Positions 59,025-64,000 of a DNA stretch of 64,000 nucleotides are shown piece by piece (the first letter of the stretch is position 1; each line of letters starts with the position of its first letter). The position numbers and the translations under genes were made by a program. The DNA comes from Nitrosopumilus sp. Its GTDB lineage: Archaea; Thermoproteota; Nitrososphaeria; Nitrososphaerales; Nitrosopumilaceae. The notes under the pieces were generated by a model that did not search any database, was not told the DNA's origin, and was given only the letters and a program-made list of their open reading frames with translations. Where the stretch lies: the NCBI RefSeq assembly GCF_025698945.1, contig NZ_JAILWM010000001.1, forward strand, positions 558,001-622,000, read 5' to 3'.

Positions 59025-59654
59025 TTGAAATCTGTGCAACCAGAATCACCTAGCAAAGAAAATGAACCAGTGAAAAACGAGACGGATTCAGCAAAAAATG
59101 TTACCGATTACTATAAACATTTGTCACTTTTTTGGACTGATCTTATTCATTTAATGTCTAGTAAACCACAAGCTTTAGCTTCAATTGGGCCAATGAGAGC
59201 ATTTGCAGCAAATTCAAAAAAAGTATCTACAGAATTAATCGAGATTAATGAAAGCCTATTAGAATTTAACAAATATCTTACAGAGTATTACAAACAGCTT
59301 GCAGAAACATGGGGGGTTGCTCAAAAAAAAGTGAATCTGAAATCACCCGAAGTTCCTCAAGATGTAGAACAAATAGAAGCTTTCAAGAGGATATGGATAG
59401 ATATTTTCGATAATGACTTTACAGAATTATTTGACTCCGAAAAGTTTGGAGAAAATTATGGCAAATTAGTATCAAAAGAGTTAGAACTTACAAAGCATTG
59501 GAACAACATCACAAATGTAATTTTGCAATCAGTTAATCTCCCTAGCAAAGAAGAAATAGATGAAGTTTACAAAGAAATGCATTCTCTTAAAAAACGAGTA
59601 GCAAAACTTGAATTAGAATTAAAGAAAAAGGAATCAAAGAACAATGCAAAGTGA
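59025..59654 (+). CDS. phaE: PHA synthase subunit PhaE
   Basis: The 209-aa helical protein contains 'YYKHLSLFWTDLIHLMSSKP' and 'EAFKRIWIDIFDNDFTELFD', typical of the class III PHA synthase helper subunit, and ends in a coiled coil ('LKKRVAKLELELKKKESK'). It binds and activates PhaC at the granule. The start is TTG. It overlaps phaC by 11 nt. Length is shorter than bacterial PhaE (about 350 aa). Confidence 0.85.
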   Translation: MKSVQPESPSKENEPVKNETDSAKNVTDYYKHLSLFWTDLIHLMSSKPQALASIGPMRAFAANSKKVSTELIEINESLLEFNKYLTEYYKQLAETWGVAQKKVNLKSPEVPQDVEQIEAFKRIWIDIFDNDFTELFDSEKFGENYGKLVSKELELTKHWNNITNVILQSVNLPSKEEIDEVYKEMHSLKKRVAKLELELKKKESKNNAK

Positions 59655-60708
59655 ATCAAAAATCGACCCTAAGATAATCGAAGAGATTTTAAAATTTAGT
59701 AAAAATGTTATCAATGCTCCAAAATTAGTTGCAGCCCCTGACGAAATTACTTTAGAAGTTACACCACATGACGTTGTACAAAAAATGGATAAAACAAGAT
59801 TGTTACATTATAGACCTCTAACTGAAACACAACACAAAACTCCCCTACTGATTTCATATGCGTTAATTAATAGATATCATATTCTTGATATCCAACCAGA
59901 AAAAAGTTGGGTTAGAAATCTTCTTCAACAAGGATTTGATGTATACATGTTAGATTGGGGAACGCCAACAAGTATGGACAAATACCTTGATTTTGATGAT
60001 TATGTAAATGGATACTTGGATACTTATGTTGAACACATCAAAAACGAATCATCTGTAGAAAAAATTTCATTGCAAGGTTACTGTACTGGTGCAACTATTG
60101 CAACTGCTTATGCATCATTGCATCCAGAGAGCGTAAAAAACTATATTGCAACAGCCCCTGTAATTGATGGTTGGCGAGATACCACAGTAATCAGTAATCT
60201 TGCAAAACATATGGATGTAGATAAAATGGTGGAAATCATTGGAAATATGCCTCCCGAATTCATGTATTATTGTTTTTCAGTGCTAAAACCATTTGAACAG
60301 GGAATTGAAAAATATGTGAATTTTTTCAAAAACATAGATAATAAAAAATTCGTAGATAATTTTTTGAGAGTTGAAAAATGGTTAGGAGATACACCTCCAA
60401 TTCCAGGAGAGCTTTTTAGACAATGGATCAAGGACATCTATCAAGATAATTTACTAATTCAAAATAAGATGCATATTGAAGGAAAACTTGTGAATCTTAA
60501 AAATATCAACATGCCAATGTTTACTCAAGTTGCAGTTGGAGATCACCTAGTTTCCCCTGAATGCAGTATGCCTCTACATTATGCAATTGGGAGTGAAGAT
60601 AAAACATTGAGAATGTATCCTACGGGTCATGTAGGAATGATTGCCAGTTCATTATCACAAAAGAAGGTACTGCCTGAGCTTGGACAATGGTTATCGGAAA
60701 GATCATAA
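59644..60708 (+). CDS. phaC: Class III poly(3-hydroxyalkanoate) synthase PhaC
   Basis: The 354-aa alpha/beta-hydrolase-type synthase has nucleophile Cys147 in 'LQGYCTGATIA', catalytic Asp in 'VAVGDHLVSPE' and His in 'PTGHVGMIASS'. Length and the G-x-C-x-G box fit class III (with PhaE). It polymerises 3-hydroxyacyl-CoA to storage polyester. 3-hydroxybutyryl-CoA is an intermediate of the 3HP/4HB cycle, giving a direct substrate. Confidence 0.95.
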   Translation: MQSESKIDPKIIEEILKFSKNVINAPKLVAAPDEITLEVTPHDVVQKMDKTRLLHYRPLTETQHKTPLLISYALINRYHILDIQPEKSWVRNLLQQGFDVYMLDWGTPTSMDKYLDFDDYVNGYLDTYVEHIKNESSVEKISLQGYCTGATIATAYASLHPESVKNYIATAPVIDGWRDTTVISNLAKHMDVDKMVEIIGNMPPEFMYYCFSVLKPFEQGIEKYVNFFKNIDNKKFVDNFLRVEKWLGDTPPIPGELFRQWIKDIYQDNLLIQNKMHIEGKLVNLKNINMPMFTQVAVGDHLVSPECSMPLHYAIGSEDKTLRMYPTGHVGMIASSLSQKKVLPELGQWLSERS

Positions 60709-60733
60709 AAAGAAAAAAGGTAAAAAAATACCA

Positions 60734-61162
60734 CTAGTTGTTCTTTGTTGTAAATGCTGTAATCCAGGATTGTAGAATGTTTCTGTTTAGGTCAGCAAAT
60801 GATTTTGCATTATCGTTGAATGTTTTGATGTTTTGTTGTGTTGCATCGATAGTTGCAAGTGCTACTTGATTTTGTATTGAAGCTGCCTTTACAAATTCTT
60901 CTGTAGTATCTCTAATTACTTTAAGAGTTGCCTCTGGTATGTTAGTTGCAACACCTGCTTTCTTTGCATATTCTTTTTGTAGTGTGATTGTTGAATCTAC
61001 AATATTTTCATATGCTTGTAGGTATTCTTGCTGTACGTTAGTAATTGATTGATGATACTGTGGTACGGATTGTTTAATACCAGTAAAGAGTTTGTCTACG
61101 TTTTCCTGATATACTGAAAATACATCTTTTGTATTTCCTGTAGTTGTTTCGTTTTTACTCAT
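60734..61162 (-). CDS. Phasin-like granule protein
   Basis: The 142-aa helical amphipathic protein has no Cys ('YQENVDKLFTGIKQSVPQYH', 'NDNAKSFADLNRNILQSWIT'). It lies next to phaC, convergent, and matches the pattern of phasins, which coat PHA granules. A paralogue lies at 19145. It starts 4 nt inside the end of the AbrB-type gene. Confidence 0.75.
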   Translation of the reverse strand: MSKNETTTGNTKDVFSVYQENVDKLFTGIKQSVPQYHQSITNVQQEYLQAYENIVDSTITLQKEYAKKAGVATNIPEATLKVIRDTTEEFVKAASIQNQVALATIDATQQNIKTFNDNAKSFADLNRNILQSWITAFTTKNN

Positions 61163-61584
61163 TGTTTCACCTCCTTAGTTTTTGATTTTTTTGCAATTGG
61201 AAGGACTATAACTTGAACCAAGTCGCCTTCACTTAATCCGAGTGCATTACGTTCTGCCTCTGGAATTGAAATTCTGCCATTACTGCTGACAGTTGTTTTG
61301 TATGCCCCCCAATTCATAAAAGAGGGAAGCATTTGACCAATACTGAACATTGTTTCCATGCTTTTGTTTTGCATAGATGTCATGTTTTGCATGACAGCAT
61401 TTTGAGCATTCTTTGTTTTTTCAGAAACTTCACGAAGAGTATCTAAAGGGTTGAAATTTTGAGAATTTTGATTTGTCATCAGTGAACCAAAATTTTTCAT
61501 AAATTCGGCTTGTGCTCTTCCACTTTTTTGAATCCATGATTTGAACATTTCAGTAGGATCATACAGGTTTTGATTACCACTCAT
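61159..61584 (-). CDS. Phasin-like N-terminus with AbrB/SpoVT DNA-binding tail
   Basis: The protein has 141 aa. Residues 1-90 are helical and Gln/Asn/Met-rich, like a phasin or PhaR N-part ('FKSWIQKSGRAQAEFMKNFG'); the C-terminal 45 are an AbrB-type swapped-hairpin ('TTVSSNGRISIPEAERNALG' then 'EGDLVQVIVLP'). AbrB folds bind DNA. A protein that can bind both granule and DNA could sense polymer and control the locus. It overlaps the phasin gene by 4 nt. Confidence 0.75.
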   Translation of the reverse strand: MSGNQNLYDPTEMFKSWIQKSGRAQAEFMKNFGSLMTNQNSQNFNPLDTLREVSEKTKNAQNAVMQNMTSMQNKSMETMFSIGQMLPSFMNWGAYKTTVSSNGRISIPEAERNALGLSEGDLVQVIVLPIAKKSKTKEVKQ

Positions 61585-61620
61585 AGGTAATAGTAGGCAA
61601 TATTAGGTATTTAAACTCAT

Positions 61621-62412
61621 CTATGGAGAATCCAAAAATTCTAGAACCTTAGATGCAAATGTGTTAGGATCTTGAACATAAGGTGTGTGACCACACCCAT
61701 CCATTCTAAAAAATCTGCAATCCTTTATAGCAGAAATAAAATCATCAGAATAATTTATCGGGATTACAGGATCATCAGAACCCCATATTATCAAAGTAGG
61801 AACAGAAATTGATGAAAGTTTGGATGTTAGTGATTCAGAGTTTTTTAATCCAAGTAATGTAGACATAAAAGCTAGTTTTGCATTTGGTAATCTCATTCTT
61901 TCAACAAATGCATTAACTAGAGCATCATCAGGGCTTTCTCCAGAAGCTTCCATCATCTCAAAAGCATTTTTAGCACTTTGTTCATTTGGATACAATGCAG
62001 CCATAATGTATGCATCAAGTGCAGGAGTAGATTGTTTCATAATACCAGCTGGAGAAACCAAAATTAGTTTTTCAATATTATCAGAATGAGAAGAGGTATA
62101 CTCTGCAGCAATTTGTCCTCCTAAAGAAGATCCAATAAGATTTGGACGCTTTATTCCAGATTCAATAAAAAATTTTTCCAAAAATTCTGCAAAAAAATCA
62201 GGAGTATAATCAACTAATGGTTTATCACTATATCCAAATCCAATAATATCTGGAACAATTACACGATATTTTTTTGAAAAAAGAGGAATAACTTTTTCCC
62301 ATCTTTCAGCAGAAGCGCCTAACCCATGAATTAACACTAAGGTGTTCCCAGAGTCACCTGATTCAAGATATCGTATCTTATTTTCTTCGATCTGAAGAAA
62401 TTTTTCCTCCAC
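61621..62412 (-). CDS. Alpha/beta hydrolase
   Basis: The protein has 263 aa. 'LVLIHGLGASAERWEKVIPL' (oxyanion), nucleophile 'LIGSSLGGQIAAEY' (Ser), Asp in 'IIWGSDDPVIP' and His in 'DGCGHTPYVQDP'. A complete triad. It lies in the PHA locus and could degrade short PHA or esters; the substrate is not proven. Confidence 0.85.
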   Translation of the reverse strand: MEEKFLQIEENKIRYLESGDSGNTLVLIHGLGASAERWEKVIPLFSKKYRVIVPDIIGFGYSDKPLVDYTPDFFAEFLEKFFIESGIKRPNLIGSSLGGQIAAEYTSSHSDNIEKLILVSPAGIMKQSTPALDAYIMAALYPNEQSAKNAFEMMEASGESPDDALVNAFVERMRLPNAKLAFMSTLLGLKNSESLTSKLSSISVPTLIIWGSDDPVIPINYSDDFISAIKDCRFFRMDGCGHTPYVQDPNTFASKVLEFLDSP

Positions 62413-62540
62413 AGATTTAGCTTCAATGAAGATGACTAGATAAATATTAGTAATTTAGCGATCTTCAGAAGATAAATTACACATATGATAGATAGAGATT
62501 CAGTAACTATCTTTTTTAAGATCATCAAAAAGTTAGATTT

Positions 62541-62972
62541 GTGATCAAAAAGAAAATTTCAAAAATTTTGGTTCCTTTAGATGGATCTAAGAATTCCCTT
62601 AGAGGTTTAGAGATGGCAATTTCATTAGCTAGGAATTGTGGAGCAACACTTACTGGAGTTTACTCACTTTACGCACCACCACATTCAGAGTTTAAAGGAG
62701 TAGGCTCTGTAGAAAAGGCACTCAACACAGAGGTAAAAAAATTCATGGATGAAGCAAAAACTTTGTCTGCACAAAATGGGATAGTTTTTAATCAAAAAAT
62801 CATGAGTGGGGAAATTGGATATAACATTATTAAACTTGCACATGGAAAAGATAATTTTGATATGATAGTTATAGGCTCAAGAGGAAGAAGTGCCACCAAA
62901 GAGATGTTCTTTGGAAGTGTATCAAATTATGTCATACACACATCAAAAATCCCAGTAGTTATTGTAAAATAA
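62541..62972 (+). CDS. Universal stress protein (UspA family)
   Basis: The protein has 143 aa. 'ISKILVPLDGSKNSLRGLEM' and the ATP loop 'VIGSRGRSATKEMFFGSVSN' (G-x2-G-x9-G-S). It is an ATP-binding UspA of stress and starvation. Start GTG. Divergent from the hydrolase. Confidence 0.93.
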   Translation: MIKKKISKILVPLDGSKNSLRGLEMAISLARNCGATLTGVYSLYAPPHSEFKGVGSVEKALNTEVKKFMDEAKTLSAQNGIVFNQKIMSGEIGYNIIKLAHGKDNFDMIVIGSRGRSATKEMFFGSVSNYVIHTSKIPVVIVK

Positions 62973-62974
62973 TT

Positions 62975-63430
62975 TTATGAGAATCCGTGTTTTTTGAAAT
63001 ATTTCTGGTGATATTCTTCAGCTTTATAGAATGTGGGTGCAGGAACAATTTGTGTCACTATAGGCTTATCAAATTGGCCTGATTTTTCAATTTTTTCTTT
63101 AGATTTTTCAGCAATTTCTTTTTGCTCATCATTATGATAAAAAATTGCTGAGCGATATTGAATTCCTACATCTGGGCCTTGTCGATTTAATGTTGTAGGA
63201 TTGTGATTATTCCAAAAAACATCCAATAATTCTTCAAAAGATATTTCATCAGGGTCATATTCTACTTCTACAGCTTCTGCATGTCCAGTCTGATCAGTAC
63301 AAACTTCTTCGTATGTAGGATTAGGTAATTGACCACCAGTGTATCCAACAGTTGTTGATTTCACACCTTTTGTTTTACTAAGTAAATCTTCAACATGCCA
63401 AAAACACCCAGCACCAAAAGTTGCTTTCAT
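62975..63430 (-). CDS. msrA: Peptide-methionine (S)-S-oxide reductase MsrA
   Basis: The 151-aa enzyme has catalytic '[12 protein letters not shown]' near the N-terminus, '[20 protein letters not shown]' and '[12 protein letters not shown]', closing with '[12 protein letters not shown]'. It repairs methionine-S-sulfoxide. ATG at 63430 ('[11 protein letters not shown]') is preferred; ATG at 63445 adds five residues. Convergent with the stress protein. Confidence 0.95.
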   Translation of the reverse strand: MKATFGAGCFWHVEDLLSKTKGVKSTTVGYTGGQLPNPTYEEVCTDQTGHAEAVEVEYDPDEISFEELLDVFWNNHNPTTLNRQGPDVGIQYRSAIFYHNDEQKEIAEKSKEKIEKSGQFDKPIVTQIVPAPTFYKAEEYHQKYFKKHGFS

Positions 63431-63470
63431 AAAATAGAAACACAAAGCATAGAATTAAAACTATTCTAAA

Positions 63471-64000
63471 TCATTCAACTAAAATAATATTTTCTTGAAT
63501 AAGATATTTTATTGAGTTTATGAATTCTTGTTGTGAAATTAATTCTTTTGACCACCAGTGAGCAGTATTTCTAAACCAAGAAGGGATTTCGTCTACTGAA
63601 GTTTTTCCATAGTCTAGTCCCGGAATTGTAATAATGTTGTTATCCAACATAAAATCTAATCCAATCATAAACTCATCATCTGAAATTTGACCGGTTGCCC
63701 AATTTTGAGCATATGATTTAATCCATACAGGAATGTATGTATGAAATCCCAATACGTCATAAATGGTTCTTCCTTCAAATTGTGAGTCAAACCAAGAACG
63801 GTATTGGGATTCAGAATTGTATCTATTAATATAGTACTGAGGAGATTTATCAAATGAAGGAAAATTCTCTATATGTGTTGTTTCATATCCAACAACATCA
63901 TCGATTGAAAAGTTTGGAAACTGTGAATCAAACCATATTTTATAATCAGATTCAGAATTGTATCTATCAATATAGTATTGAGGAGATTTATCAAATGAAG
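63471..64000 (-). CDS. Secreted-type protein with WW-type repeats and tandem 47-aa repeats (5' end missing)
   Basis: The frame is open through the right edge, so the N-terminus is outside the window; about 176 codons are seen. Two copies of a 47-residue unit ('SFDKSPQYYI[DN]RYNSES' then a 'WFDSQF' block) precede two degenerate WVK-type repeats ('IPVWIKSYAQNWATGQISDD', 'IPSWFRNTAHWWSKELISQQ'), which end the protein. A TTG at 63752 is not the start; coding continues upstream. It belongs with the repeat proteins at 43596 and 55399, most likely at the cell surface. Confidence 0.7.
   Translation of the reverse strand, partial: SFDKSPQYYIDRYNSESDYKIWFDSQFPNFSIDDVVGYETTHIENFPSFDKSPQYYINRYNSESQYRSWFDSQFEGRTIYDVLGFHTYIPVWIKSYAQNWATGQISDDEFMIGLDFMLDNNIITIPGLDYGKTSVDEIPSWFRNTAHWWSKELISQQEFINSIKYLIQENIILVE
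63811..64000. repeat. Tandem 141-bp coding repeat
   Basis: The block at 63811-63859 recurs at 63952-64000 with two differences in 49 nt, an offset of 141 nt or 47 codons. More copies may lie beyond the edge. Confidence 0.8.

Noticed and set aside
1-64000. tRNA, rRNA, CRISPR arrays, insertion sequences, integrase or att sites
   Set aside because: No G/C-rich cloverleaf-like stretch, no regular spacer-repeat array and no transposase of full length was seen; the CarH-like protein has only a transposase-like N-terminus.

Overview
The window (about one-third G+C, gene-dense, with short spacers) reads as the chromosome of a marine ammonia-oxidising archaeon of the Nitrosopumilus type (Thaumarchaeota/Nitrososphaeria). 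This is inferred from gene content. The window holds methylmalonyl-CoA epimerase, the split B12-dependent mutase and its MeaB chaperone (3-hydroxypropionate/4-hydroxybutyrate cycle), two TFB transcription factors, a stand-alone archaeal parvulin, a helicase-only Hef, family B DNA polymerase, a class III PHA synthase locus, and secreted proteins with the 'W-V-K-N-N-A-G-W-W' repeat. I see no tRNA, rRNA, CRISPR array, insertion sequence or integrase. Several starts are TTG or GTG, and many start codons lie 21-30 nt after a TATA-like box, which fits leaderless transcription.

Layout. 0-9 kb: end of a FlaJ/TadC-like membrane protein, then a regulator-rich stretch (two TrmB-like proteins, two paralogous winged-helix proteins, a ribbon-helix-helix protein paired with a membrane protein, a receiver-only protein) and small Cys-rich proteins. 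9-19 kb: Hef helicase, dCMP-deaminase-like protein, PolB, a SemiSWEET-like protein, triosephosphate isomerase and pyruvate phosphate dikinase. 19-31.5 kb: phasin-like paralogue, aldo/keto reductase, HTH-CBS regulator, stand-alone Lrp-type ligand-binding domains, and the methylmalonyl-CoA genes around an M1 aminopeptidase. 31.4-43.5 kb: ketol-acid reductoisomerase, NMN adenylyltransferase, a translational-GTPase-like protein without nucleotide motifs, MetRS, S-adenosylhomocysteine hydrolase, Rieske protein, NAD synthetase, CysRS, and MscS with DUF432.

43.6-51.2 kb is the most interesting part: a secreted repeat protein, a YbgA-type DUF1722 protein, an NreA-like DNA repair protein, a cobalamin-binding BtuF-like protein, a membrane-fused SDR protein, a protein with the full CarH/LitR B12-photoreceptor signature on a non-MerR N-terminus, and a TFB whose zinc ribbon lacks its first cysteine. 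Four promoters here (ybgA, SDR, CarH-like, TFB) carry a GCACTA half-site 20-21 nt upstream of the TATA-like box; a fifth carries a variant. I propose a B12/light-responsive regulon with its own TFB; this is inference and testable.

51.2-64 kb: Obg/YchF-like GTPase, CoA-binding protein, biotin ligase, a TPR/repeat/metzincin secreted protease, a canonical TFB, a phosphoribosyltransferase, the PHA locus (phaE, phaC, phasin-like, AbrB-tailed protein, hydrolase), a universal stress protein, MsrA, and the 3' part of a secreted protein with tandem 47-residue repeats that runs off the window.
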